A stretch of 20,665 nucleotides of DNA. Source: Blastococcus sp. Its GTDB lineage: Bacteria > Actinomycetota > Actinomycetes > Mycobacteriales > Geodermatophilaceae. The stretch is taken from contig JAOPUS010000313.1 of NCBI GenBank assembly GCA_025963345.1, positions 1 through 20,665 of the forward strand, given 5' to 3'. The translations under genes were made by a program, and so were the position numbers. How positions within the stretch are numbered: the first letter of the stretch is position 1; each line of letters opens with the position of its first letter. The notes beneath the pieces were generated by a model that was given only the letters and a program-made list of their open reading frames with translations, ran no database searches and had not been told where the DNA came from. Positions 1-6,808 of this stretch are shown here, piece by piece.

Positions 1-1
1 G

Positions 2-853
2 GACATCCCGGCCCAGTTCGACCTGTCCAGCCTCCGGGTGCTCGGGTCGGTCGGTGAGCCGATCAACCCCGAGGCGTGGATGTGGTACCGCGAGAAGATC
101 GGTGGCGGCCGCTGCCCGATCGTGGACACGTGGTGGCAGACCGAGACCGGCGCGATCATGATCAGCCCGCTCCCCGGAGTCACCGAGACGAAGCCCGGGT
201 CGGCGCAGCGCCCGCTGCCGGGCATCAATGCGGACGTCGTCGACGACGCCGGCAAGCCGGTGCCGAACGGCGGCGGCGGGTACCTCGTCATCACCGAGCC
301 GTGGCCGGCGATGCTGCGGACGATCTGGGGCGACGACGAGCGTTACCGCGAGACCTACTGGTCGCGCTTCGCCGAGCAGGGCTACTACTTCGCCGGCGAC
401 GGCGCCAAGAAGGACGACGACGGCGACCTGTGGCTGCTGGGCCGCGTGGACGACGTCATGAACATCTCCGGGCACCGCATTTCCACCACCGAGGTCGAGT
501 CGGCGCTGGTGTCGCATCCCTCGGTCGCGGAGGCGGCGGTCGTCGGCGCCACCGATCCGACCACCGGGCAGGCCATCGTCGCGTTCGTGATCCTGCGCGG
601 GGAGAACGTCGAGGGCGCCGACACCGTGGCCGCGCTGCGCAACCACGTGGCCAAGGAGATCGGCCCGATCGCCAAGCCGCGCCAGATCATGGTCGTGCAG
701 GAGCTGCCCAAGACCCGCTCGGGCAAGATCATGCGCCGGCTGCTCCGGGACATCGCGGAGAACCGGGAGCTGGGTGACGTCACGACGCTCACCGACTCCT
801 CGGTCATGAACCTGATCAAGGACAGGCTGCCCGCCGCACCGTCGGAGGACTGA
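2..853 (+). CDS. acsA: Acetyl-CoA synthetase, C-terminal part (5' end outside window)
   Basis: AMP-forming acetate-CoA ligase, which makes acetyl-CoA from acetate, ATP and CoA in the cytoplasm. The reading frame is open from base 2, so the gene starts upstream; 283 residues are visible, somewhat under half of a usual protein of about 650 residues. Motifs seen in order are TWWQTETGA (adenylate-forming family motif), YYFAGDGAKKDDDGDLWLLG with the following GRVDDVMNISGHR hinge, and near the end PKTRSGKIMRRLLR. The lysine of GKIMRR (codon 725-727) aligns with the lysine that is reversibly acetylated in Acs enzymes. The ending GDVTTLTD is also typical. Hairpin 857-908 follows the stop by three bases, so this is probably the end of its transcript. 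In M. tuberculosis acs (Rv3667) also lies at this edge of the locus. Confidence 0.95.
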   Translation, partial: DIPAQFDLSSLRVLGSVGEPINPEAWMWYREKIGGGRCPIVDTWWQTETGAIMISPLPGVTETKPGSAQRPLPGINADVVDDAGKPVPNGGGGYLVITEPWPAMLRTIWGDDERYRETYWSRFAEQGYYFAGDGAKKDDDGDLWLLGRVDDVMNISGHRISTTEVESALVSHPSVAEAAVVGATDPTTGQAIVAFVILRGENVEGADTVAALRNHVAKEIGPIAKPRQIMVVQELPKTRSGKIMRRLLRDIAENRELGDVTTLTDSSVMNLIKDRLPAAPSED

Positions 854-856
854 GAA

Positions 857-908
857 GGGACCCCCTCCTGGCTCCCCTCGCAGGCTCGAGGAGCCCCGGG
901 AGGGGGCC
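857..908 (+). terminator. Hairpin terminator after acs; member of a three-copy repeat family
   Basis: CCCCCTCC (861-868) pairs with GGAGGGGG (899-906). Inner pairs are GGCTC with GAGCC and CTCG with CGAG. An unpaired A860 sits beside the outer GG/CC. There is no T-tract, as is common for actinobacterial terminators. Read rightward it begins AAGGGACC directly after the acs stop. The same layout (stop, AAGG(G)ACC, stem with A bulge, central CTCGNNNNCTCG, GGCC) recurs leftward at 2456-2512 and 4130-4185. Confidence 0.75.
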
Positions 909-990
909 ACGGGGGGTGCGAGGACGCGCGCCCCCCGGTCGTGCGGCACCATTCCCCCTGACCGGCACCGCCTTGATCAGCACCGCGACC

Positions 991-997
991 GAAGGAG
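991..997 (+). promoter_or_regulatory. Ribosome binding site fixing the holin-like gene start
   Basis: GAAGGAG lies 5 nt before GTG 1003. It favours that start over the in-frame ATG at 916, whose extra 29 residues look like translated intergenic sequence. Confidence 0.7.
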
Positions 998-1002
998 CCC
1001 CC

Positions 1003-1503
1003 GTGGCCCAGACCGTGTCACCGGCCCCGCTCGACGGGTCCGTGGGACCCGCCGAGCCCTCCATCGGCACGCTCGTCCAGAGCGCGATGGCCGATGTGTC
1101 CACGCTGATCCGTGGCGAGGTCGAGCTGGCCAAGGCCGAGATCGGGAAGTCGGCCAAGAAGGCCGGCATCGGCGTCGGCGCGTTCGGCGCCGCGGGCGTG
1201 GTGCTCGCCTTCTCGGCGTTCTTCTTCTTCATCGCCCTGGCGGAGTTCATCACCTGGCTGGGCCTGGAGCGCTGGATCTCCTACCTCATCGTCTGGTTCG
1301 CGCTGGCTCTGGTCGGCGTGATGGCCGCGCTCTTCGGCCGGCGGTCGATCAAGAAGATCGAGAAGCCGGAGCGGACGCTGGAGACCCTGCACGACCTGCC
1401 CCAGGTGCTGCACCGCGAGGCCCCGGGCCAGCGGCACCGCGACGTCCCCGAGGTGAGCAACGGCCGGGTCCAGCGACGGGGCGCCGAGCACTACACGCTC
1501 TGA
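1003..1503 (+). CDS. Holin-superfamily III-like membrane protein (Phage_holin_3_6 type)
   Basis: A 166-residue protein of the actinobacterial 'putative holin-X' family, which despite its name is a chromosomal core protein. A soluble N-terminal part (1-50) contains the amphipathic stretch DVSTLIRGEVELAKAEIGKSA, typical of the family. Two hydrophobic helices follow, about residues 54-83 (rich in Phe: SAFFFFIALAEF) and 91-111 (WISYLIVWFALALVG), then a basic, polar tail with no motif I recognise. GTG 1003 was chosen because of the GAAGGAG site at 991-997. The alpha/beta hydrolase starts 19 nt after its stop, so they are probably cotranscribed. Rv3669 holds the same place in M. tuberculosis. The molecular role is unknown; nothing around it suggests a prophage. 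Confidence 0.85.
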   Translation: MAQTVSPAPLDGSVGPAEPSIGTLVQSAMADVSTLIRGEVELAKAEIGKSAKKAGIGVGAFGAAGVVLAFSAFFFFIALAEFITWLGLERWISYLIVWFALALVGVMAALFGRRSIKKIEKPERTLETLHDLPQVLHREAPGQRHRDVPEVSNGRVQRRGAEHYTL

Positions 1504-1522
1504 CGTCGGTGGGTACGACCCG

Positions 1523-2449
1523 ATGACGGTCCCCCCGGACGGGCCGCCGGACGCGACCAGCGTGCTGCTCCCCGGCCCGTGGACGCACCGCAGCATCTCC
1601 GCCAACGGGGTCGGGCTGCACCTGGCGGAGGCCGGGACGGGGCCGCTGGTCCTCCTGCTGCACGGCTTCCCGCAGTTCTGGTGGACCTGGCGGTCCCAGC
1701 TGACCGCCCTGGCCCAGGCGGGGTTCCACGTCGTCGCGCCGGACCTGCGCGGGTACGGGGCGAGCGACAAGCCGCCCCGCGGCTACGACCTCCCCACCCT
1801 GTCCGCGGACATCGCGGCCCTCGTGCGGGCACTCGGCGAGCAGGACGCCGTGGTCGTCGGGCACGACTGGGGCGGTCTGCTCGGCTGGACGATGGCCGCG
1901 CTGCACCCCCGCAGCGTCCGGCGGCTGGTCGTGCTGTCGATGGCGCACCCGCGCCGGCTGCGGGCGGGCATGACCGATCCTCGCCAGCGCCGCGCGTCGG
2001 CGTACGCGCTGCGCTTTCAGGTGCCCCGCCTGCCGGAGCGGATGCTGACCCGCGCCGACGACGACCCGGTGGCCGACCTGATGCAGCGGTGGGCCGGCCC
2101 CGAGTGGGCGCGGACAGCGGACTTCGCCGAGTCCGTGGACCGGTACCGGTCGGCGTCCCGCATCCCGCAGGCCGCTTACAGCGCGATGGAGTACCACCGG
2201 TGGGCGGCCCGGTCCCAGCTGCGCCCGGACGGCCTGCGCTACGCCCGGCGGATGGCGGCCCCGATCACCGCTCCCACGCTGCAGCTGCACGGTCAGCTCG
2301 ACGCGTGCGTGCTGCCCAGCACCGCGCGCGGATCCGGGCGCTACGTCGCCGGTGCCTACGAGTGGCGCGAGCTGCCCGGCATCGGCCACTTCCCGCAGGA
2401 AGAGGCGCCGGACACCGTCAGTGCGGCGATCGCCGAGTGGGCGACCTGA
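1523..2449 (+). CDS. Alpha/beta hydrolase, epoxide hydrolase-like (EphE-type position)
   Basis: A 308-residue cytosolic alpha/beta-fold hydrolase. The oxyanion motif HGFP is at 47-50, the nucleophile elbow GHDWGG places Asp at 115, a candidate acid Asp260 lies in LHGQLDAC, and the catalytic His289 is in GIGHFPQEE. A nucleophilic Asp rather than Ser, followed by WGG, marks the epoxide hydrolase/haloalkane dehalogenase branch. The phrase DLRGYGASDKP before the elbow also fits epoxide hydrolases. ATG 1523 lies 19 nt after the holin-like gene with a weak GGTGGG upstream. The position corresponds to ephE (Rv3670). The natural substrate cannot be read from the sequence, and a haloalkane dehalogenase is the main alternative. 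The gene ends 6 nt before a bidirectional hairpin terminator shared with marP. Confidence 0.88.
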   Translation: MTVPPDGPPDATSVLLPGPWTHRSISANGVGLHLAEAGTGPLVLLLHGFPQFWWTWRSQLTALAQAGFHVVAPDLRGYGASDKPPRGYDLPTLSADIAALVRALGEQDAVVVGHDWGGLLGWTMAALHPRSVRRLVVLSMAHPRRLRAGMTDPRQRRASAYALRFQVPRLPERMLTRADDDPVADLMQRWAGPEWARTADFAESVDRYRSASRIPQAAYSAMEYHRWAARSQLRPDGLRYARRMAAPITAPTLQLHGQLDACVLPSTARGSGRYVAGAYEWRELPGIGHFPQEEAPDTVSAAIAEWAT

Positions 2450-2455
2450 TGGAGC

Positions 2456-2512
2456 GGCCCCCGTTCAGGGTCCCGCCGCGAGCGGAGCGAGTGGTGGGGG
2501 GAACGGGGGTCC
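2456..2512. terminator. Bidirectional hairpin terminator between convergent hydrolase and marP; repeat copy
   Basis: CCCCCGTTC (2458-2466) pairs perfectly with GAACGGGGG (2501-2509). GG 2456-2457 pairs with CC 2511-2512, leaving one base bulged (T2510; A when read leftward). An inner stem CCCGCC/GGTGGG follows. It starts 6 nt after the hydrolase stop and 2 nt after the marP stop, so it can serve both. It resembles 4130-4185 closely at sequence level, including the flank CCTTCTACTC, and 857-908 in layout. Confidence 0.8.
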
Positions 2513-2514
2513 TT

Positions 2515-3696
2515 CTACTCGCAGGGCCCGGTGCCCACCTCGGCCAGTGCGGTGGTGCCCGCGCGCGCGGCGTCGGCCACCTGCAGCGCGGTCAGCGCAT
2601 AACCGGTGTTCGGGTCGTCGATGGCGGAGGCGAAGACGACGCCGAGCACGCTGCCGTCGGTCGCGAACAACGGTCCCCCGGAGTTGCCGGCGCGGACGAT
2701 GCCGTAGAGCGCATAGACGTCGCGCACCACGGTCTGGGTGTTGCGGAAGTCGGGCCCGCTGATCTCGCCGCGGTCGCGCACCCGCGCGGGGCCCACGTAG
2801 AACGGCCCCCCGCCCGGGTAGCCCATGATGATCGCGTCGGCGCCGGTGTCGGCCGGCTCCGGGGCGAACCGCAGCGGGATCTCGGGCAGGCCGGGGACGG
2901 CGAGCACCGCGATGTCGACCTCCTCGTCCACGTAGACCGGCGTCGCGTCGTACTCCTCACCCTCGGCGTGCACCACGGGGTCGGTCACGCCCGCGAGCAC
3001 GTGTGCATTGGTCATCACGCGCTCCGGGGCGTACACGAAGCCGGAGCCGTCGATCTGGCGGGAGCAGGACGGCGCGATACCGCTGACCTTGACCACCGAG
3101 CCCTGGACCGAGGCCACGACCGGGCTGTTCAGCAGCGCCTGGTCGGGCGCCGGGACGTCCCGGACCTGCGTGGGGGTGAGCGGGTCGAGGACGTCGGGCA
3201 GGCCTTGCCGGTCGATCGCGTCGCGGAGCGAGTTGTAGACCGACCGCACGCCGTCGGGCACCGCCCGGTCGACCGCCTGGACGAGCGCGGACTGGCGCAC
3301 CTGGCTGGCCACCGGCGGGAACGGCGAGCTGGCCAGCGGCGAGGCGACCATCCAGGCCACCAGAAGCACCGCGGCCGAGGACACCACCGCCCCCGCGACC
3401 GAGTCGACGATCTTCGCCGGCTCCCAGGTGACCCGGGACCGGAGCGCCCGCCCGGCCGCGCCGGCAATGATCTGGCCCAGCAGCGCACCGGCCAGGACGA
3501 CGACGAGCGCGGCGAAGACCCTGGTGACGTTGGAGCCGTCGATCCGGTCGGCGACCGGCCTCGACAGTTGCGCGCCCAGCACCGCGCCGCCGAGGAAACC
3601 GACGATCGAGGTGGACGAGACGAGCAGCCCCTGCCGGAAACCGGACAGGGCGAACAGCAGGGCGAGAGCGATCAGCACCACGTCGACGAGCGACAC
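2515..3696 (-). CDS. marP: MarP family membrane-anchored periplasmic serine protease
   Basis: A 393-residue, S1C-type serine protease. The N-terminal CvpA-like domain carries four hydrophobic segments (about 3-22, 28-43, 58-82, 97-120), then a linker and a chymotrypsin-fold protease domain outside the membrane. The catalytic triad reads His232 (TNAHVLAG), Asp261 (EEVDIAVL) and Ser339 (RAGNSGGPL). Cys211 and Cys392 are placed like the disulfide pair known in M. tuberculosis MarP (Rv3671c, 397 residues). MarP there protects against acid and oxidative stress and processes a peptidoglycan hydrolase; the same role here is inference. GTG 3696 gives a good CvpA start 7 nt after the cupredoxin stop, making this the last gene of the operon. 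Its TAG stop lies inside the conserved flank of the 2456-2512 repeat. Confidence 0.95.
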   Translation of the reverse strand: MSLVDVVLIALALLFALSGFRQGLLVSSTSIVGFLGGAVLGAQLSRPVADRIDGSNVTRVFAALVVVLAGALLGQIIAGAAGRALRSRVTWEPAKIVDSVAGAVVSSAAVLLVAWMVASPLASSPFPPVASQVRQSALVQAVDRAVPDGVRSVYNSLRDAIDRQGLPDVLDPLTPTQVRDVPAPDQALLNSPVVASVQGSVVKVSGIAPSCSRQIDGSGFVYAPERVMTNAHVLAGVTDPVVHAEGEEYDATPVYVDEEVDIAVLAVPGLPEIPLRFAPEPADTGADAIIMGYPGGGPFYVGPARVRDRGEISGPDFRNTQTVVRDVYALYGIVRAGNSGGPLFATDGSVLGVVFASAIDDPNTGYALTALQVADAARAGTTALAEVGTGPCE

Positions 3697-3703
3697 CGGT
3701 CGA

Positions 3704-4195
3704 TCAGCCCCTGACCGTCATCGTGCCGACCTGCCCCAACTGCACGTGGAAGCTGCACTCGAACGGATAGTCCCCCGGCGCCGCGACATCGAACTCGATG
3801 GTCGCTTCCTGGCCCGGTGCGAGCAGCGAGATGGACGACTCGATCGGCTGGGGGCCGGAGTCGGGCGTGAAGGTGAAGTTGTGGGTCAGCTGCGTCGCTG
3901 CGTTCACCACCGTCAGGCGCACCGTCCCGGGGTCGACGGTGAAGTGGTCGGGCGTGAAGACGTAGTCGTCCTGGGTCTGCAGGGTGATCTCCTGGACGCC
4001 GTCGGGCGCGACCGTCACCGTGCCGACCCCCTCGGCGGTCGTCGGCGCGGCACCCGGGCCCGGGGAGTCGTCGCCACCGCAGCCGGCCAGGGCGATAGGC
4101 AGCAGGACCATCGCGGCGGCGACCACAGCGGCCTTCTTGCAGGGGCCCGCCGCGAGCCTACGAGCGGTGGGGGGCAAGGAGGTCCTTCTACTCAT
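3704..4195 (-). CDS. Cupredoxin-domain lipoprotein with Gln in the axial ligand position
   Basis: A 163-residue predicted exported lipoprotein. A basic N-region (RR, KK) and hydrophobic core end in the lipobox LAGC with Cys39. A small cupredoxin-like beta domain covers about 60-163. The copper-site pattern is His105 (LTHNF), Cys147 and His150 (ECSFH); at the position where plastocyanins have Met, H-x4-M, this protein has Gln155. Gln is the axial ligand of stellacyanins, so a type 1 copper site with altered potential is possible, but copper binding is inference. ATG 4195 overlaps the NUDIX stop (ATGA) and is 7 nt from marP, so the gene is in the operon. The mycobacterial locus, as I remember it, lacks this gene. 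The first 20 or so codons coincide with repeat copy 4130-4185, so the N-terminus may be recently acquired. Confidence 0.85.
   Translation of the reverse strand: MSRRTSLPPTARRLAAGPCKKAAVVAAAMVLLPIALAGCGGDDSPGPGAAPTTAEGVGTVTVAPDGVQEITLQTQDDYVFTPDHFTVDPGTVRLTVVNAATQLTHNFTFTPDSGPQPIESSISLLAPGQEATIEFDVAAPGDYPFECSFHVQLGQVGTMTVRG
4130..4185 (-). repeat. Hairpin repeat copy inside the operon, overlapping the cupredoxin start
   Basis: CCTTCTTGC (4132-4140) pairs with GCAAGGAGG (4174-4182) with one G-T wobble. GG 4130-4131 pairs with CC 4184-4185 around the same single bulged base as in copy 2456-2512. The stem bases differ between the two copies but pairing is kept. The inner part (CCGCCGCGAGC, GGTGGGGGG) and the flank CCTTCTACTC are nearly identical. 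Here it lies within coding sequence, spanning about codons 4-22 of the cupredoxin gene. It could act as an attenuator between upstream and downstream operon genes. Confidence 0.75.
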
Positions 4196-4956
4196 CGCGG
4201 GGAGACGGTACGCGTCGGAGGCCCGTCAGGCGCGGGGTCGGCCACCGTCGGCGCGGCGGCGTCCTCGTCGTCGTCGGCGGCCGCTCCGGGCAGCGCGACC
4301 GACCGGGCGCCGGGCACGGGGAGGGGCCGTACGTCGGCCCGGTCCCACGGCCGCGCCAGCCCGGCCGCTTCCAGGATCGCGTCCAGCAGCGCGGCGGTGA
4401 AACCCCACACGACCATGTCGGCCACGCCGAAGGCCGCCCCGACGAAGCCCGAGGGATGGCTCACCCGGAACCGGTTGGCCGGGTCGGTGAGCTCCGCCAG
4501 CGGCACCCGGGCGACCCGCGCCACCTCCTGGGGGTCGCCGACCGTCACGTCGCGCGGGTCGTCCCACCAGGCCACGACGGGGACGACCAGACGGTTCGAG
4601 GGAGGCAGGAAGAGCTCCTGCAGGGTGGCCAGGACGTGGACGCCGCCCGGGTCGATCCCGGCCTCCTCCTCCGCCTCGCGCAGCGCCGTCCCGATCGGGA
4701 AGTCATCCCCCGGGTCGACGCCGCCACCGGGGAAGGCCGGCTGTCCGGCATGGCTGCGCAGGTGCGCGGCCTTCTCGATCAGCAGCACGTCGGGGCCCTG
4801 GGGTCCCTCCCCGAACAGGATGAGGACGGCCGATCGCCGGACCGCCCCCGTGCGCTGCGGCATCCGGTGCTGCAGCGGGAGGTCGTCGGCCGCGTCGATC
4901 AGCTGCCGCAGGTAGTCGGGCAACCCCTCGGGCCCGGCGAGCGCGCCCGCGCTCAC
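4192..4956 (-). CDS. NUDIX hydrolase, CoA pyrophosphatase type
   Basis: A 254-residue cytosolic NUDIX protein. The family motif found just before the NUDIX box in CoA pyrophosphatases (LLxxR-x3-R-x3-G-x3-FPGG) is matched at about 58-78 by LLIEKAAHLRSHAGQPAFPG. The box itself continues GGVDPGD and ends REAEEEAGI (Arg93, Glu94, Glu97, Glu98), giving the metal-binding glutamates. Such enzymes split CoA and acyl-CoA into 3',5'-ADP and phosphopantetheine; specificity here is inferred from the motif. The C-terminal 40 residues are acidic and Ala/Pro-rich, with no motif. GTG 4956 overlaps the TlpA stop by four bases (GTGA), and its TGA overlaps the cupredoxin ATG, so translation is coupled on both sides. 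Rv3672c is the positional counterpart. Confidence 0.92.
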   Translation of the reverse strand: MSAGALAGPEGLPDYLRQLIDAADDLPLQHRMPQRTGAVRRSAVLILFGEGPQGPDVLLIEKAAHLRSHAGQPAFPGGGVDPGDDFPIGTALREAEEEAGIDPGGVHVLATLQELFLPPSNRLVVPVVAWWDDPRDVTVGDPQEVARVARVPLAELTDPANRFRVSHPSGFVGAAFGVADMVVWGFTAALLDAILEAAGLARPWDRADVRPLPVPGARSVALPGAAADDDEDAAAPTVADPAPDGPPTRTVSPR

Positions 4957-5525
4957 AGCTGTACCCCGAGGTGCTCGGCGGCCAGCGCGCGGAGCTCGTC
5001 GACCGAGGTGACCGGTCCGACCTGCGTGTAGACGAGCCCGCCGTCGGCGTCCAGGAAGTACGTGTACGGCAGGCCGTTCAGTCCGAGGTCGGTCATCAGC
5101 TCGCCGTCGGCGTCGAAGGCGCTGGGGAAGGTGACGCCGGCTTCCGCGGCGAAGGACTCCGCCTGGGGGCGCCCGTCCTTGCTGATCAGGCCCATGACCC
5201 GTACCTGCCCAGCGGCGGCGTCCGCGAACTGCTGCATCAGCGGCAGTTCCTCGCGACAGGGCGTGCACCAGCTGCCCCAGAGGTTGAGCACCGTGGGCTG
5301 CCCGGGCGCGCGGGCGAGGTCCAGCGAGCCGCCGCCGGGACAGTGGAAGGAGAGCGCGGGCAGCAGGCCCGCGCCCTTCGCGGGCGTGTAGGACTGCTCG
5401 GGACACGGCTGGAGGGCGCTCGCGGCGGTCGCCGTAGGCGCGGTCGCGGAGCCCTCGTCCGCGGTGCACCCGCTCAGCGCGGCGGCCAGCACCAGCGCGG
5501 CGGCCGGGCGCGCGCCCCGCCGCAT
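4953..5525 (-). CDS. TlpA/ResA-like thioredoxin-fold lipoprotein
   Basis: A 190-residue exported thiol-disulfide oxidoreductase. A signal peptide ends at the lipobox LSGC, with Cys20 as the likely lipidated residue. A low-complexity Ala/Thr linker leads to a thioredoxin fold containing the active site WCTPC (Cys87, Cys90) in NLWGSWCTPCREELP, and a cis-Pro-type loop GLPYTYFLDADG near 155. Cys41 and Cys62, before the fold, may form an extra disulfide. It would act on extracytoplasmic proteins or c-type cytochrome precursors. The cysteine-rich neighbour MarP is a conceivable client, but that is inference. The ATG at 5525 shares one base with the nth stop (TGATG). Rv3673c is the positional counterpart. 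A direct copper partner role for the nearby cupredoxin is speculative. Confidence 0.93.
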   Translation of the reverse strand: MRRGARPAAALVLAAALSGCTADEGSATAPTATAASALQPCPEQSYTPAKGAGLLPALSFHCPGGGSLDLARAPGQPTVLNLWGSWCTPCREELPLMQQFADAAAGQVRVMGLISKDGRPQAESFAAEAGVTFPSAFDADGELMTDLGLNGLPYTYFLDADGGLVYTQVGPVTSVDELRALAAEHLGVQL

Positions 5526-6325
5526 CACTCGGTATCCGAGGCGGCGGGCGTCTTGACCAGCGTCAGCGCCACCTCGGGGTCGACCGGGCCGATGCCGAAC
5601 GACGGGCACCACTGGGCCAGCCCGCAGGCACCGCAGGCGGCCTTCTTGGCGTGGCAGACCCGGCGGCCGTGGAAGATCACGCGGTGGCTGAAATCGGTCC
5701 ACTCCTTCTTCGGGATGAACTGGGCGACCTCGGCCTCGACCTTGACCGGGTCCTCCTCCGCCGTCCAGCCGAACCGGCGAACCAGCCGGCCGAAGTGCGT
5801 GTCGACGGTGAGGCCCGGCACCCCGAAGGCGTTGCCCAGGACGACGTTGGCGGTCTTGCGTCCCACACCCGGGAGGGTGACCAGATCGGCCATCCGGCCG
5901 GGCACCTGGCCATCGAACCGCTCGATGAGGGCCTGACTGAGCCCCAGCACGGAGTTCGCCTTCGCCCGGAAGAACCCGGTCGGCTTGAGGATCTGCTCGA
6001 GCTCGGCGCGGTCGGCCCCGGCCAGGGCGACGGCGTCCGGATACTTCGCGAACAGCGTCGGCGTCACCTTGTTGACCATCTTGTCGGTGGTCTGCGCCGA
6101 CAGGACCGTGGCCACCAGCAGCTCGAACGCGTTCGTGAAGTCGAGCTCGCAGTGGGCGTCCGGGTGGATGACGGCGAGTTCCCGCGCCATCCGCCGGGCC
6201 CGCCGGGTTCGGGAGAGCGGCGACTCGCCCGGGTCGAACGGCGAGGCGCCGGTACGGGCGGCCTTCGTGGGACGACGGACCGGAGCGGGACGCGCGTACG
6301 CGGGCTCGGGAACGGGCACAGACAC
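5525..6325 (-). CDS. nth: Endonuclease III (DNA glycosylase/AP lyase)
   Basis: A base-excision-repair enzyme removing oxidised pyrimidines and cutting AP sites. It has 266 residues with the chosen start. The HhH motif LPGVGRKTANVVL supplies the catalytic Lys157, and VDTHFGR supplies Asp175. The 4Fe-4S loop is Cys224-x6-Cys231-x2-Cys234-x5-Cys240, the classical spacing. The first 40 residues are a basic, Pro/Ala-rich extension that E. coli Nth lacks but mycobacterial forms also show to a degree. The start is set at GTG 6325 because TACGCT lies 7 nt upstream, as expected for a leaderless transcript; in-frame codons up to 6406 remain possible. It heads the leftward operon nth-tlpA-NUDIX-cupredoxin-marP, as Rv3674c does in M. 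tuberculosis. Confidence 0.95.
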   Translation of the reverse strand: MSVPVPEPAYARPAPVRRPTKAARTGASPFDPGESPLSRTRRARRMARELAVIHPDAHCELDFTNAFELLVATVLSAQTTDKMVNKVTPTLFAKYPDAVALAGADRAELEQILKPTGFFRAKANSVLGLSQALIERFDGQVPGRMADLVTLPGVGRKTANVVLGNAFGVPGLTVDTHFGRLVRRFGWTAEEDPVKVEAEVAQFIPKKEWTDFSHRVIFHGRRVCHAKKAACGACGLAQWCPSFGIGPVDPEVALTLVKTPAASDTE

Positions 6326-6332
6326 GCAGTCG

Positions 6333-6338
6333 AGCGTA
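6333..6338 (-). promoter_or_regulatory. Predicted -10 element for leaderless nth operon transcript
   Basis: TACGCT (TANNNT form), read leftward, ends 7 nt before GTG 6325, so the transcript would start at or next to the start codon. No clear -35 is seen. Confidence 0.5.
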
Positions 6339-6429
6339 GGCGGCGACGGTGACGGTTCCCGTCGTGTCATCATCGGAACCGGACGCGGCACCGCCGCACT
6401 CACCACCAGAGCACGCCGAGCCCGAGGTC

Positions 6430-6436
6430 GAGGAGG
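6430..6436 (+). promoter_or_regulatory. Strong ribosome binding site deciding the small membrane protein start
   Basis: GAGGAGG lies 5 nt before GTG 6442. It is the best Shine-Dalgarno sequence I noticed in the window. It supports a 79-residue product rather than the 110-residue reading from GTG 6349, although it also falls within that longer frame. Confidence 0.6.
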
Positions 6437-6441
6437 TTGCT

Positions 6442-6681
6442 GTGGTCGCCCTCAGCGTCATCCTCTTCCCCCCGCTCCTGATCGCCTTCCTGCTCGTGAT
6501 GGAGCGCGTCGAGGAGCCCCTGCGCCGACCGGCCTCCCCGCGGGAGGTCTCGGAGTTCCTCAACACCGCGAGCGCAGGTGAGGTCGACACCCTCGCCACC
6601 TCCGGTATCCGCCGCGCCCTCTTCCGCTGGCGCCGGCGCCGGAGCGGCCGCGGGAAGACCTCGAACCCGCCGTTGGTCTGA
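6442..6681 (+). CDS. Small single-pass membrane protein upstream of crp (Rv3675-like position)
   Basis: A 79-residue protein if started at GTG 6442, which has GAGGAGG 5 nt upstream. One N-terminal hydrophobic helix (about residues 2-20, VALSVILFPPLLIAFLLVME) is followed by a charged cytosolic part and a very basic tail with FRWRRRRSGRGK. A longer reading from GTG 6349 adds a Pro/Glu-rich segment that would overlap the nth promoter region. The counterpart by position is Rv3675, an uncharacterised membrane protein that precedes crp in M. tuberculosis. No catalytic motif is visible. It ends 172 nt before crp, with no obvious strong terminator between, so read-through into crp is possible. Confidence 0.7.
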   Translation: MVALSVILFPPLLIAFLLVMERVEEPLRRPASPREVSEFLNTASAGEVDTLATSGIRRALFRWRRRRSGRGKTSNPPLV

Positions 6682-6720
6682 GACCGACTCCTCCTCCGAG
6701 ATCCGTCCTCCGCAGGCGGG

Positions 6721-6736
6721 TGTGCCCCATGCCACT
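6721..6736 (+). promoter_or_regulatory. Candidate Crp operator upstream of crp
   Basis: TGTG-N8-CACT resembles the actinobacterial Crp/GlxR site TGTG-N8-CACA, with seven of eight outer bases matching; the inner A and T of the full consensus are absent. Its centre lies about 75 bp upstream of the transcription start predicted from TAGACT 6793-6798. Autoregulation is inferred only. Confidence 0.3.
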
Positions 6737-6792
6737 CGCTCGGAGGGGGGACGCGTCCGCCCACCGAACGGGTGACGGATGGCACAGCCGCC

Positions 6793-6798
6793 TAGACT
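6793..6798 (+). promoter_or_regulatory. Predicted -10 element of the crp promoter
   Basis: TAGACT fits the TANNNT -10 form. GGTGAC (6771-6776) lies 16 nt upstream as a possible weak -35. Transcription from about 6804 would give a leader of some 50 nt containing the hairpin at 6809-6828. Confidence 0.45.
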
Positions 6799-6808
6799 CC
6801 CTCCGGAC

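Noticed and set aside
1003..1503. Evidence of a prophage from the holin-like protein
   Set aside because: No lysin, portal, terminase or integrase nearby. The family is chromosomal core in actinobacteria and synteny is conserved.
1579..3714. Plus-strand open frame of 711 codons across the hydrolase and antisense to marP
   Set aside because: It is Arg/Gly-rich with no domain and overlaps two real genes in other frames.
3428..4915. Plus-strand open frame of 495 codons opposite cupredoxin and NUDIX genes
   Set aside because: Low-complexity shadow with no recognisable domain; the minus strand has complete genes with motifs.
6349..6441. Longer N-terminus of the small membrane protein (GTG 6349 or 6364)
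   Set aside because: No ribosome binding site there, whereas GAGGAGG precedes GTG 6442. It is not fully excluded, because the segment is in frame and open.
4953..6785. Long minus-strand frame suggesting a fusion reaching the TlpA-like protein
   Set aside because: The upstream part is the out-of-frame shadow of nth. The signal peptide and lipobox show the real start at 5525.
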